The notes under the pieces are model-generated. The model worked only from the letters and a program-made list of their open reading frames with translations, was not told the DNA's origin and ran no database searches. A stretch of DNA of 64,000 nucleotides from Otatea glauca (Eukaryota > Streptophyta > Magnoliopsida > Poales > Poaceae): NCBI GenBank assembly GCA_036346275.1, contig CM070718.1, forward strand, positions 55,618,188 through 55,682,187, given 5' to 3'. Below, piece after piece: positions 9,685-21,936 of this stretch. Position 1 is the first letter of the stretch. Each line of letters starts with the position of its first letter. Both the position numbers and the translations under genes were made by a program.

Positions 9685-12471
9685 TCTTTTTTGGTAGTTT
9701 TGATCGGCCGAAGTTCATTGAAGGTTCGATCCCTCTGTTTCTCTTCATCAGCCTCTCTGATTTCTTGAGTCCTTAGTCTTTGCATTCGTCTGCGCTGTGA
9801 TCGGCTAAGACCGGTTGGACACCACCTTGGTTTGGGTTCCATTGGCTTACATATTTTTCCAGCCAAATCTTCCCGATTAGCAGAATCTGACTCTGTCTGG
9901 ATCTTAACTCGGTTCGACACCTGATTCAGTAGAGACATTCTCTCGTGAACCGGTTTTCTGTAGCTTTTGTGAAGATGATCCCATATCGGCCCAAACAACC
10001 TTTCTTTGGCCGATCGGCTAGGCCAATCATCCAGGGGATAGTGTTCCATTGGGCACATGTATAGAGATGGCAATGCTACTCCTCTCTTCCAGAAAAATTG
10101 CCAAAAGGGACACCTTCGATGAGCTCTCTCTAAGTTTTCAGTTCGATATAAATTATCTGACCGATGCGGGGAATATCATGGCCGATTATTCATTTTTTCA
10201 TACTTCTCCATCAACTGAGAAAACGTTGGCCCCGGCCTTTTCGCTAGTTTCCTTGGCGGTGACTTTTCTGCTTTATACCATCTGCCAACTTGCGGGTCCA
10301 CTTTGGGTTTAATGGTCTTTGAATTTTTGCCCTCATGATCGGCTTCTATTTGTAATGAACCGATCATGATTTTTAATGTTTGATTACCACCAGAAGTTGA
10401 CTGAATATCAACTTATTGATCCCTTCTTGGTTCTTCGCTATACATCATCTTTTTTCCCTTGCTTGAGCATTGCACCATATTTATGGGGAACAGATCGACG
10501 TCAACTTGCATGGTTGGCTCATCAGCGAATTTTAGCCGACCATCCTCGATAGCTGATTGGATCTGCTAATGAAAAATATTGCAATCGTTAGTATTATTAG
10601 AAAAAGAATGATGCCACTTGCAATACCTTCGCTTCTTGATCTCGTCAGCTGATGGTATAATATGTCTTTCGGGTAACCGTATTATTTTTTCTTGTAATAA
10701 CAAATCAAAAATACGATCACACTTAGAGACATCAAAAGCGTAATTAACTTCTGACTTATTCCTAGTCGGCTTAAGCCAGGAACAGATTAAAGATTTTTTA
10801 GACCCTTTAATCCATTCGGCTATATTCACTTCTGCTTCAACATCTTTAGAAGATTCACTAGGGCAATAATCTACCATATTAACTTTAGCTTTATCCTTTT
10901 CTTTATTATTTCCATTTGCTTTGAATCTCTCCTTGAACCCCGTGTAATCCGGAAACCGGCTTTCTTGAGCTAACACGCGATGAAGTAGGTGACTTAGATC
11001 AGTGAACTCCTGTCCTTCAAACTTTTCTCGGAGTGGTGGAATTAGCCCTTGGAAAGCCAAATCGGCCAGTTGATTGTCGAGCAATGTGACACTAAAACAT
11101 CAATTTCTGACTTCCCTAAATCTTTTAATATAATCAGTTACCGATTCTCCAAATTTCTGGCCGACAGAGCTCAGATCGGAAATCCTGAGTTCCAAACTGC
11201 CAGAGAAAAAGTATTCTTGGAATCGGCTTTCCAAATCGTTCTATAAATGAACCGAATTTGGAGGTAGTAAACCAAGTAAAAGTAGCTCCTGATAATGACA
11301 ATGAGAACAATCTGATTTTTAGCCCATCGGACTGAGCTGCTTCGCCGCATTGTGCGATAAAGCGTCCGACGTGTTCCAATATCGTAATTGAATCATCTCT
11401 AGAGAACTTTGCGAAATCTGGGACTTTAAAATTGTGAGGATATAGCATACGATCTATGTAATCAGGATATGGTTTTCTATAGCTGATGACTTTCCCTTTT
11501 GGCTGTATGCCGAATTGATCCCTTAATACCATGAAAATATGATCGGCCCAATTAATACTATTGGCCAACGGAATGGTAGATCCTTGATAATGTTGGTCAC
11601 AATTGGCATTCTGCCCCCCGAGTCCAAACTCGGGCTGCCGATTAGGTTGAGCCGACGTGTGATGAGTCTACTGGTCGTATCCATTGTTTCTCCTAGTTGG
11701 CGGTTCTGACAATGGGACAAAAGATTCTGAATAGGTTACTACCCTGTGCAGAACCGGATTCCTATGCAAGACAGGTTCATGACGTTGTGGGTATCTATCA
11801 GCTTCAATCGGCTGTGGAACCGATTGTGAAAAAGCGTAAAAAAGAGCTGATGGCGGTAAATTGGCCGATGCATCTAGCTTAGCAGCATCGGTATAAGTCT
11901 GATAATGGGTTACCACACTCGGCCGAGGATCTCGTGGTAGTATGATGGTGGGTTGAGTTGGCATCATAGTTCGAGGTGAGGTTATAGCCGATGGTTTAGC
12001 ATCGGCTAATGTGCTTTGCGTACTTTGTGCTATTGAGAAAATAGGATAGTTTGACAGAGCCTGCATCGGATCAAGCAGACTCCCGAATGAAGCCAACTCC
12101 TGAGCGATAGTTTTAACACTATTCGCAATCATCAGCTTAAGTATTGTAACAAGAGCCGATGATTGGTTGATCAGAGCATGGTGTACAGATTGATTAATCA
12201 TAGCCGATAGCTAAGCTTGAGCAGGCAGATATCTACTTACTAGGCCTTCTGTAACGGCTGCACCACAAAGGGCATTAACCGTCGGTAGCGCGGTTTTCTG
12301 AGTGACACCACGTCGAGTCTTCTGATAACAATTCAGCATCATCTCCTAAAGAGTAGTTTTTCGATCTTCAATTTCCTTACGCTGCTCTGGTGTTAAATCG
12401 TCGAGCGTAGGGACAATTATAGCTTTAGTATTGAGATCAGATGGTGGAATCGACTTCCCTGATGAAGACAT
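9621..12471 (-). pseudogene. gag region of element A (broken)
   Basis: The start is the ATG at 12471-12469 (MSSSGKSIPPSD), which B also has right after its PBS. A stop follows at about 12347. The capsid-like part runs from about 11568 to 10900 and shows PYPDYIDRMLYPHNF, KVPDFAKFS, EHVGRFIAQCGEA and LFSLSLSGATFTWF, all usual in Tat Gag. Further down, a Cys/His-rich segment (YCKWHHSFSNNTNDC) near 10625-10570 and a basic segment RWCPTGLSRSQRRRMQRL near 9815-9760 probably bind RNA. The frame is interrupted at about 12347, 11668, 11134, 10566 and 10176. Confidence 0.85.
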
Positions 12472-12476
12472 TGCGT

Positions 12477-12494
12477 GTCCCGCCGGGCGTGCCA
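12477..12494 (-). other. Primer binding site of element A
   Basis: Six bases inside the 5' LTR the minus strand reads TGGCACGCCCGGCGGGAC, beginning with the TGG expected to pair with the CCA end of a tRNA. The matching position in B (16499-16516) differs at several bases. The tRNA species was not assigned. Confidence 0.55.
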
Positions 12495-12500
12495 AGAGTG

Positions 12501-13146
12501 TGTTGACGTCAAAAACTTGAAGTAGGGTTTCTAACAGCAGCACACCAGACGAACACCTGGTTCAGAGCGTGCGAGTCGATTTGACCTGTAATCGACAAGG
12601 TAAACTATGAACTTTATTTAAAGCCGATCGTGAAGATCAATCGGCTCAGGTTCAATCAGTCCAAAGCCAATTAAATCGAGACAAAAGGGTGAGCTCAACT
12701 AGTCGATTAAGGCTAATCGAAGGATAAAGGTAGATCAACTCTGAAGAAGGCGATGCGCAGTAAAATCAGAATAAATCAAACCTGGGCGTAATTGATGAAG
12801 ACCAATAATCGGCGATGTGCAACTTTATTGATCAAGATCGATTAACAAGAAGACTAAATTACAGGAACTACTCCTAGTCGACAGGAAAAAGAGAATAATG
12901 TAAATGTGTGAATTTGATTGTGTTGTTCTTTTTGCAATTCGCCCTTGTCTGCCTTTTATACCTGCTGATCGATAGAGTCCCAGTACAACACGTTTTGGGA
13001 GTAGTATCCGTATCGGCCTCTATTTTGAGGACGATTCCCTTAACGATCTGTCTTGTTTCCAAATATCTTGATCCGTTATCCTAATCTTATCTTGCTATTT
13101 TTTGGACTGTCGATTTAACCATACTTGCCAAATTTTAATGCAAACA
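12501..13146 (-). repeat. Element A 5' LTR (right copy)
   Basis: This 646-bp copy has the same ends as 2214-2859. The minus-strand TATA box is at 12953-12960. Differences from the left copy are mostly transitions, as expected for methylated plant repeats. Confidence 0.93.
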
Positions 13147-13151
13147 CCTAC

Positions 13152-14260
13152 TTTTGAATTTAATTCGATTATAGTGGTAATATAGCATGAAACTACATCA
13201 AACTGGTGAAACTCAAGTCGAATTTTAGTTTTTCCGAGTTTGACGCCTTAAATACATTTTGTATGGCTGTGTATCGATATCCGCTCCAACTGACTAAGCC
13301 TAACTACGGTCATAAATACGAACAAGTCTATATACGTATCACACAAGCAAAATTAAGAACTACAATAAGTTTTTTTATAGCAAGCTTGAGAACAGATATT
13401 GCATATAGCACACATATAGTAATTATTAATCAATCATATGAGTTCAACATGAAATAGGATTATCGCAATTAACTGGTCATTTTATTAGGTAGTTCAACAA
13501 AATTGCAAAAGTATCAAATATTACTTTATGTTTTGCAAGAAAAAAGAGGTATTCACATAGCCAATTGGAAGCATATTCATGCATGTCATGCTCTGTTGGC
13601 GGCAACATCGGAAAGTGTGACGGTGGATGGGATGGCAGCAGGAGGGCAGAGCTATGGTGGGAGGTTGGTTGGGCCAAGTTGAAGTTGCTAGAATATAGAT
13701 TGTAAATATCCAAATCCAAATAGAGCTAACGGAATTATTCGAGAATATAATCGTAATATTTTGATGTGACAGATAGTAATCTTCCAAATTCGAAATCAAT
13801 TGTTCGAAACCCATATTGAATCTGACAACTATCCGACACGACTGTTCGAATTCATCAATCCGAACAGATTCGATCGATTTATCAGTATCTTTCCGATTCA
13901 TTGCACTCCTATCTATGTCCATAACAATCAACTTGGTTCACAAGTCTATCTGTCACCTAATTAACTTACCGGTAGTTGTCAAATGACAAGAGATAGATCC
14001 TTGACAACGGATGGCTACAAAAGTCCAACACGTGTTACACATGCGTAAGACTAATGTGCACTCTCACGTAAGGCTGATCAGCCGGTCAAATACGTGGAGT
14101 AAACGCATCAGGGCCTCTTCGGAAAAACCAATGTAAAAAACGGAACGACGCGATGTGGTACTTGGATGGGAAACGAATTGGCAAGTGACTAATTTGAATA
14201 TAAATGATTAACGGGAGTTATATAAACATATATTTAATTAGTATTTGCACTATATATACA
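13152..14260. other. Non-coding DNA between element A and the TIR modules
   Basis: No gene or element end was recognised. An open frame on the minus strand at 13521-13931 (136 codons) has no recognisable motif and is probably chance. 14013-14072 resembles 1774-1838. From about 14200 the DNA becomes TA-rich and leads into the first module at 14261. Confidence 0.5.
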
Positions 14261-14499
14261 CAGTGACACTATTCTGCACCAGTGCGTAGCACTACCTATT
14301 CTACGCGCGAGTCATAAAACCTGTCACGCTAGTTGTAACCCGGTCGTAACTCGATGTTATGCAAAACTAAGGCATAAACGCGTTTAAACCATTCACACAA
14401 CCCAATCAGTAACATCTACAATGCAACGAACAGAAAATGGCTAATAAATACTACTTTTTCTTTGTATATGAATCTTTCTTTTTTGATTTGCCCATAACT

Positions 14500-15836
14500 T
14501 TCAAATGAGGATGATTTAGGTTTTCAAATTTTATAGGGTTGTAAAATCTCACCTCCCCTATGTATGGTAATTTTTTTGAAATTTTTTGAAAATGTGTACA
14601 TATGATTTTCAAGAATAAGAATTTACTTCTGTTTGTCGGACTTGCAGTAAATTATTTGAAAAATTCTCAAAAAATTACCACACGTAGGGAAGATGAGCTT
14701 CTATAACTCTATAAATTTGAAGACCAAACTCAATTGTATTTGACAGGTATTAAAATGACAAAGTGCTAAACAACAGTATATATTGTCTTCTACTGTCAAG
14801 AAAATAACATTTTACTGTAAAAAATTCTCAAAAAATTACCACATGTAGCGGAGGTTAGCTTCTACAATCCTACAAAATTTGAAGACCAAACTCAATAGCA
14901 TTTGATAAATATGAAAATAGCAAAGTGCCAAACAACAGGATATACTATCTATTACTATTAAGAAAACAACTTTTTACTGACAATTACTCACTGTGTTACT
15001 ATATCTGTATAAAATAGTCTTATAGTGTAAACTATATGAAAATAATATGTACAAGTTTTCAAAACATCTCAAAAAATTACCATTTGTAGGGTAGATGAGC
15101 TTCTACAACCCTGCAAAATTTGAAGATCAAACTCAATAGCATTTGAAAGATATGAAATTGATAAAGCACTAAATAGTGAAAAATCACCAGTTAGCTAATT
15201 TTTTCTTTTTCTTATCTTTCAGATGATATTGATTTTGGTCTTAAAATTTTACAAGATTGTACAATCCCATCTCCCCAATGTTTGGTAATTTTTTTCAGAA
15301 TTTTTTAGAATGTTTACATATGGTTTTCATGAATAAGAGTTTTGTTTGTCGGTCCTATAGTAAAATGTTTGAAAATTTCTCAAAAAATTACCACACATAG
15401 GGGAGTGAGCTTCTATAGCTCAATAAAATTTAAAGACCAAACTCATTCCCATTTGAAAGATATGAAATTGACAATTTGCTACACAGTAGGATATGCTGTC
15501 TTTTACTGTCAAGAAAATAACGTTTTGCTGTGAAAATTTCTCAAAAAAATTACCACACGTAGATGAGGTGAGATTCTTCAACCCTTTAAAATTTGAAGAC
15601 CAAACTCAATCGAATTTGGAAGATATGAAAATGACAAAGTGCCAACCAGTAGGATATACTGTTTTTTAAAGTCAAGAAAACAATATTTTACGGTCTATTA
15701 CTCAATGTGTCAATGTGTTAGTGTATTCTGTATAAAGTAAGTAATGTTATAGTGTCAAATATACAAAAATCATAGGTACATGTTTTCAAAAAATTTCAAA
15801 ACATTACCGCATGTAGGGGAGTTAAACTTTTACAGC
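14500..15836. repeat. Tandem array, ~700-bp unit, part 1
   Basis: Each unit contains three related subrepeats with the words AATTACCACACGTAGGGGAG, TTCTACAACCCT, AAATTTGAAGACCAAACTCA and AGATATGAAAATAACAAAG, plus a separate block with ATATCTTTCAG and GGTTTTCATGAATAAG. Landmarks recur at about 14611 and 15321, a period near 710 bp. Stops are frequent in all frames. The array resumes at 27313, because B inserted into it. Confidence 0.8.
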
Positions 15837-16492
15837 TGTTTGCACCAAAATTTGGCAAGTTTAACCATAATCGGCAATGAAATCAAAGATATGGACGTTA
15901 ACAGACAAGTTATGAAAGTTTGGAGATATTTATGCTAACGGCAAGATTTTTAGGAAATAAGTGTTCAAAGATATGGCCGATATGGATACGGGCTTGAAGC
16001 GTGTTGTAACAGGACACTATCGGCCAAAGGTATAAAGGAAGGACCGAAGTGAGCTGCGAGGACATTATCAACACAATACAATCAACCAGTTTTTACTTTC
16101 TTCCTTGTTGTCGACTAGGAGTAGCTTTTGTAATTTAATCTCTGTAATCGATCTTGATCAATAAAGTTGCGCATCGCCGATTGTTGATCTTCGTCAATTA
16201 CACCCCAGGTTCGATTTATTCTGATTTTGTTGCGCATCGCTTTCTTCAGAATCGATCTGCCTTTATCATATAATTAGCCTTAATCGGCTAGTTAGACTTA
16301 TCTTACTACCTTGATATTATTCGGCTTCAAGCTGATTGAGTATAAGCCGATTGGTCTTTACGATCGGCTTTGCGTGAATTTTATATTCTTTACCTTGTCG
16401 GTTATAGGTCAAATCGACTGGCACGCTCTGAACCCGGTGTTCGTCCGGTGTGCTGCTGTCAGAAACCCTACATCAAGTTTTTGGCACCAACA
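15837..16492 (+). repeat. Element B 5' LTR
   Basis: It starts TGTTTGCACC and ends TTGGCACCAACA. A TATA box (GGTATAAAGG) is at 16031-16037 and AATAAA at 16160-16165, so U3, R and U5 can be placed approximately. The LTR is dotted with ATCGGC/GCCGAT words, as is the rest of the element. Confidence 0.94.
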
Positions 16493-16498
16493 CACTCT

Positions 16499-16516
16499 TG
16501 GCACACCCAATGGGAC
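16499..16516 (+). other. Primer binding site of element B
   Basis: TGGCACACCCAATGGGAC lies six bases after the LTR, at the same spacing as in A. It differs from A's site at several positions, which suggests decay or a different primer. The tRNA was not assigned. Confidence 0.5.
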
Positions 16517-16521
16517 ATGCA

Positions 16522-19200
16522 ATGTCTTCATCAGGGAAGTCAATTCCGCCATCAGATCTCAACGCAGAGGCTATAATCGTCCCAACAATGGATGATTTAT
16601 CTGCAGAGCAACGTCGAGAAATTGAAGCTCGGAAGGCCGCGCTGGAAGAGATGATGCTAAGTTGCTATCAGAAAACTAGACGCGGCGTCACTCAAAAATC
16701 CGCCGCTGACGGTCAGCATACAGGAGATGCGAGTGTAACGAGCGAGTAAGCCGATATCTGCTGCTCAAAGTGAATTATCGGCTATGATTAATCGATCTGC
16801 ACTGCGCTTTGATAAACCAATCATCGGCTCGTGACAGCGCTTAAGCCGATGATAGCAAATAGCGTTAAATCTATAGCCCAGTTAGCCTCGTCGAAGTCGC
16901 CCGACCCATTGCAAGATCTGCGAATTATCCTGTTTTCTCGGTACCACAAAACACGCGAGCACAGCGGCGATCCTAAACCATCGGTGTAACTTCACCCCTA
17001 CCATGATGCCCACACAACCCACGGTTATACTACCTAAGGACCCTCGGTTAAATGGGGTGAACCATTACCACGCCTATCCGACGCCGCTAAGTTAGATGCA
17101 TCAAGCAATTTGCGCCGTCGGCTCCGTTCTCGCTTTCCCCAATCGGTTTCACAGCCGATTGGCTCATGAATTCCCACAAGAACCCACCTGCTAAGAAATC
17201 CAGTCCACACAGGTAGTAACATACTCAGAACCATTTGTCCCAGTGTCGGAACCTCAAGTCAGACGTAATCGGCACGAGCAGTATGATCGCGCACCGGCAG
17301 GACAGCATAATTGGCAACCCGAGCTCGCACTAGGAGGGCAGAACGCCGATTATGACAGATATTATCAAGGGCCTGCTATGGCCGATAATGCTAATTGGGT
17401 TGATCAGATCTCTGCCGTTTTGAGGGACCAATTCGGCATACAACCAAAAGGGAAGGTTATCGGCTATAGAAATCTGTATCCCGATTACATAGATCGCATG
17501 CCCTACCCTCATAACTTCAGAGTTCCAGACTTCACCAAATTCTCTGGGGATGATTCTATCATCACCCTGGAACACGTTGGATGCTTTATCGCGCAATGCG
17601 GTGAAGCGGCCCGATCGACGGGCTTAAATTAGACTATTCCGTTGTCTCATGCGGGTCGGCGTTTACTTGGTTTACTTGCTTGCCTCGAATTCGGTCCATT
17701 TATGGAGCGATTTGGAAAGCCGATTTCATGAATACTTCTTTTGAGCGGTTTGGGCTCGGGATTTGGATCTAAGTTACATGCGCCAAAAGTTTGGGGAATC
17801 GGTGACGGATTACGTCAAGAGATTTAGAAATTAGGAATCGGTGTTTTAGCGTCACATTGCGACAACTAACTTGCCGATTTAGCATTTCAAGGTTTGATTC
17901 CGCGCTTAGGAGAAATTCGGAGGACAAGAATTCACGACCTTAGCCACTTATTGCATCGCGTATCGGCCCGAGAAAGCGATTCGCGATAATAAAGTGTTCA
18001 AAGACAGATTTAAAAATAGCAATACTAAAGAAAAGGACAAGGCTAAAGTCAATATGGTTGAGTATTGTCCAAGTGACTCATCGAAGACCGAAGCGAGAAA
18101 TAAACATAGCGAATGGGTAAAAGGATCCAAAAGTCTTTAGTCATTCTTGGCTTAAGCCGACTAGGAACAAGTCGGAGGTTAAGTACTCTTCGATGTTTCT
18201 AAGTGCGATCGTATTTTGATTTACTTCTACAAGAAAAGATAATCGATTGCGAGAGGGCATGTGATACCATCGCCGATGAGATCAAGAAACACAGTATTGC
18301 AAGTGGCATCATTCTTATTCGCATAACACTAATGGCGCAATATCTTCCGTCAATGGATCTAATCGCTGTGAGGATAGTCGGTTGAAGTTTGCTGATGAGC
18401 CGACCATGCAAGTTGATGTTGATCCGTTTCCCATCCATGGTACAGTGTTCGGCTAAAGGAAAAGAGTCGATGCACGACGAGCAGAAAAAGGATCGACAAG
18501 TCAACATCCGATCAAGCTCGAATGGCGATCAAACGCTGAAGATTACAATCGGCTCTTTACAAATAGAAGCCGATCGTGAAGGAAAAAATTCAAGAACCAT
18601 CAAACCCAAAGGGAATCCTCAGGTAGGTAAATGGTACAAAGCAGAAAAGTCTCCATTAAGGCAGCCAGCGAAAAGGTCAGGACCAACATTTTCACAATTA
18701 ATGGAGAAATACGAGAGGATGAATAGCCGACCACGGTATAAGGCTCGCCGGTCGGATAACTTGTACCGCACCGAGGATGTGGAGAGGGCACATAGAAGGT
18801 GTCCCTTTTGGCAGTTTTGCTGGGACCCATACACCTGCCCGATGGAACATTATCCCCAAGACGATTGGCCAAGGCAATCGGCGGAGATAAATTTATCAGG
18901 CGATTAGAAACAAAGCGAAGTGATGAAGGCACATCCATGAGAGAATATCAAACCGGATCAAGAAAGAGCCAAATCAAGACACACAAGCCCAATTCTAATC
19001 AAGAAGATTTGGCTGGTCAAATATGGAAGCCAGTGGGGCCCAAACCCAGGTGGTGTCCATCTGGCCTGAGCCGATCACAACGACGACGGCTTCAGAGGCT
19101 AAGAACGCAAGAAATCCGTGAAGCCGATGCCAAAAAGCGAGAGGCAAGCGTTTAATGAACCGTCCAATCAAATCGTCAAGAAAGAGTGGAGAAGAAAAGA
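16522..19200 (+). pseudogene. gag region of element B (many frameshifts)
   Basis: The ATG at 16522 begins MSSSGKSIPPSDLNAE and stays open to 16749. The capsid-like core is at 17243-17632 with PYPHNFRVPDFTKFSGDD and EHVGCFIAQCGEA. Later parts are at 18389-18907, with CPFWQFCWDPYTCPMEH as a putative metal-binding stretch, and 18799-19155, with RWCPSGLSRSQRRRLQRL. Between these the frame changes repeatedly through losses of single bases in short runs such as AA, CC or GG when compared with A. The density of such losses is unusual for an element whose LTRs are only 3% diverged. Confidence 0.85.
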
Positions 19201-19949
19201 ACAAGCGGAAGAAGATTTGAATCGGTGATGACTTGGATTCTCCATGATTCGGGTGACACCCTCCATGGATATTTACATCTTTGTTCACGTTGCGGTGAGT
19301 TCAAAATCGAAGCGAATCGGCCAAAAAGCGGTTGCTCGGTTGTGTTACGGCGTGAGTGCCATATTCATGATCATCGGCATCGAAGCCATTGTATCTAAAG
19401 GATACATAAATGGCAAGCCGGTATCAAAAATCTTTGGTAGATGGAGGAGCCACGATGAACGATGCCGTACGACATGCAAAAAGCGGGTAAGTCGATGAAG
19501 ACTTAATTAAAACTAACATGGTTCTAAACGACTTCACGAGCGCGACCCCACGGAGGCAAAGGGTGTCATGGTCACGGTAGTCGATCGGTAGCAAGACCTT
19601 GCCGGCGGCGTTCTTTATGTCGATGCCAAAGGAAACTACTGACGTACTACTCGGTCGGGATTGGATTCATGCCAAGCTGCTGTATTCCGTCGACCATGCA
19701 TCAAGTGCTTGTGCGATGGAGCGGAGAAGAAGTCGAAGTCGTCTGGCCGACACATCGACCCATATCGCTATGGCTAGCTCTGACGCGAATTGGCAACACG
19801 AAGAAGCTGGCTGCATATCAGGAAAGGAGCTGGACGACTGTGATTTCATCTGTGTAAGCAAAGCAGGACTCATGCCGATCAGTGTCAAACCGGGCACCTT
19901 TGATCGAGTAAATGAAGTGTTACGCCGATGGGGACAAGAAAAACATTGA
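19201..19949 (+). pseudogene. Aspartic protease region of element B (frameshifted)
   Basis: The active-site codons for DGGA are present at about 19442-19453 but in a different frame from the surrounding open stretch. The second hallmark, LLGRDWIHAK, is at about 19648-19677 in the open frame 19599-19949. The domain is collinear with A's protease. The frame break between the two halves makes a functional protease unlikely as the sequence stands. Confidence 0.8.
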
Positions 19950-21160
19950 AGGCATTGCAGGATAAAATGCAAAGCTGTCGGCAAACAACGGATAGGTACG
20001 AAGCTATAGAAGACTTTGAAGAAATTGAAAAGTTAGGTCAAGGTTTTACATCCACCGATTTGCTTGAAGAAGTAGATATAGGTAGCGGTGATAGAAAAAG
20101 ACCAACTTTTGTTAGTGCAAGTTTAGATGTAAAGTACAAAGAAAAACTGATAAAAATCCTTAGAAATTATAAGGATTGTTTTGCTTGGGAATATCATGAG
20201 ATGCCCGGATTAAGCCGTCAGCTAGTGGAACATCGGCTACCTATAAAATCGGGCTATCGGCCGTTTAAACAATATCCTAGGCGTTTCAATCCAGCCTTGT
20301 ACCAAATTATAAAAGAAGAGATAGAACGGTTGTTGGAGGCAAAATTTATCAGGCCTTGCCGATATGCGGAGTGGGTTTCCAACATTGTTCCGGTTATGAA
20401 GAAAAATGGAAAGCTTGGTGTCGTCGACTTTAGAGATTTGAACAAGGCGGCGCCGAAGATGAATACCGATGCCGATAGCGATATGCTTATCGATCTTGCC
20501 TCGGAAACAAGATCATAAGTTTTCTAGATGGTAATGCGGGTATAACCGGATACTCATGGCGGTCGATATACCAAAGACAGCTTTCGGATGTCACAGTGCG
20601 ATAGGATTGTTCGAGTGGACAGTGATGACTTTCGGCTTTAAAAACGCTGGAGCAACATATCGTGGGCAATGAATCTGATTTTCACGATTTAATCGGTCAC
20701 ATCGTCGAAATTTATATTAATGATGTAGTAGTAAAATCCATGAAGATTTGCAACACTTGGCGATTTAGAAAGAGTTTTAGAAACATAAGATCACACGGTC
20801 TAAAGATGAATCCTTTCAAGTGCGCGTTTGGCGTGTCGGTGGGCGATTTCAGGCTTCATGGTTCATGAAAGGGAATTGAAGTCGATCAAGCGAGGGTCGA
20901 GCTATAGCCAATACCGAACCACCGACATGCAAAACGAGTTACAAAAGTTGATCGGCAAAATTAACTATCTCCGTCGGTTCATCTCAAACCTCTCGGAAGG
21001 ATTAGTGCTTTTACTCCGTTGCTAAAATTAAAGGACAATGAAAAATTTATATGGGAGCCGATCGTGAAGGCTTCCAGCGAGGTTAAAAGGTATTTGTTCA
21101 ACCCTCCGCTTTGGTTGCGCCTCAAAGGATCCCTTCGGGCTATATGTTTGTAGAAGAAGA
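19928..21160 (+). pseudogene. Reverse transcriptase of element B (broken, active-site Asp to Asn)
   Basis: Fingers and first palm part are open at 19928-20518. Palm and thumb follow in pieces to about 21160. The polymerase motif reads Tyr-Ile-Asn-Asp at 20713-20724: codon 20719-20721 is AAT where the family has a catalytic Asp (GAT). That single change would abolish DNA synthesis. Frame breaks occur near 20415, 20460-20500, 20530-20660 and 20870, several being single-base losses in short runs. The upstream part is collinear with A. Confidence 0.85.
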
Positions 21161-21930
21161 TACTATTGAGCTGTGTTAGCACAAGAGGTGCATGGTAAAG
21201 AAAGGGTTATCTTTTATTTAAGCCGACGGTTCTTTGGGCCTTGAAGTCAGTACCCTTTTATCGAAAAACTATGTTTATCTTTGTACTTCTCGTGCACAAA
21301 ACTAAGGCACTACATATTAGCATCGGCTGTAAGGTGTCTGCAAAACCGATGTTATAAAATATATTTTGTCAGCTCCTATCCTGCGAGGTTGACTTGGCAA
21401 ATGGGCTTACGCCTTGGTTGAGTTCGACTTATCATATGAATCGGCCAAAGCAGTTAAAGGACAAGTATTAGCCGATTTTATGACAGGACATGACACAACA
21501 AACTTAGTCTTGGTCGCGCCATGGCAACTGTTCTTTGACGGGTGAGTATGCGGGGAAGGTGATGGTATCGGCACCTCACCCAAAGGTCATAGCTTTGAAT
21601 TTGCATTCCGGCTAAATAGCCGATGCTCAAACAACCAGGCCGAGTACGAAGCGTTACTCAAAGGCTTGCAATTGCTGGAAAATATTGGGGTGAGCGCTGT
21701 TGAGGCATATGGTGATTCACTATTGGTGGTGCAGCAAATAAAGGGAGAATACCAATGTCGAGATGAAGTGCTACTGAAATATTTAGAACAATGTTTAGAG
21801 ATTATCGGCTCTTTTACATCATTCTCTATCGGTCATGTTCCTCGATAATTGAACGATAGAGCTAATGCTTTAGCTCAGCAAGCATCAGGATATAAAGATT
21901 CAGTGAAGTCGGGGTGAGGCGGTAGATAAA
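21161..21930 (+). pseudogene. RNase H region of element B (broken)
   Basis: The connection segment leads to FFDG near 21533-21541 and to NQAEYEALLKGL just before the open frame 21666-21848. The third acidic residue is present (AYGDSLLVVQQ), unlike in A. A TAA at 21846-21848 follows GHVPR and NDRANALAQQASGY comes after it. In both copies the last conserved acidic position reads Asn (RANALA). Confidence 0.75.
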
Positions 21931-21936
21931 GCGATC

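Larger units (their letters stand above)
2214..13146 (-). mobile_element. Element A: Tat-lineage Ty3/gypsy LTR retrotransposon, defective, with antisense extra gene
   Basis: The element is 10,933 bp and runs right to left: LTR (12501-13146), PBS, gag, protease, RT, RNase H, integrase, an extra gene on the opposite strand, polypurine tract, LTR (2214-2859). Both LTRs are 646 bp, start TG and end CA. The 5 bp outside them are TCTAC (2209-2213) and CCTAC (13147-13151), a target duplication with one transition. A hand alignment of the LTRs gave about 53 substitutions (about 8%) and no indels. Protease-RT-RNase H-integrase order and the gag style place it in the Tat lineage. It cannot be autonomous: a stretch of RT is deleted, and RNase H and integrase have catalytic changes. 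The LTR age is inference: a few million years at commonly used grass rates. Confidence 0.93.

Noticed and set aside
12477..12494. Naming the tRNA that primes elements A and B.
   Set aside because: The site starts with TGG but I could not match the rest to a tRNA from memory with confidence.
13521..13931. A 136-codon minus-strand frame with a Trp-Ile-rich middle.
   Set aside because: No recognisable domain, no neighbour support, and a competing frame overlaps it.
16311..16595. Frame across the B 5' LTR end, with a near copy at 27131-27331.
   Set aside because: It crosses the LTR boundary and PBS; it is LTR sequence, and gag begins at 16522 in another frame.
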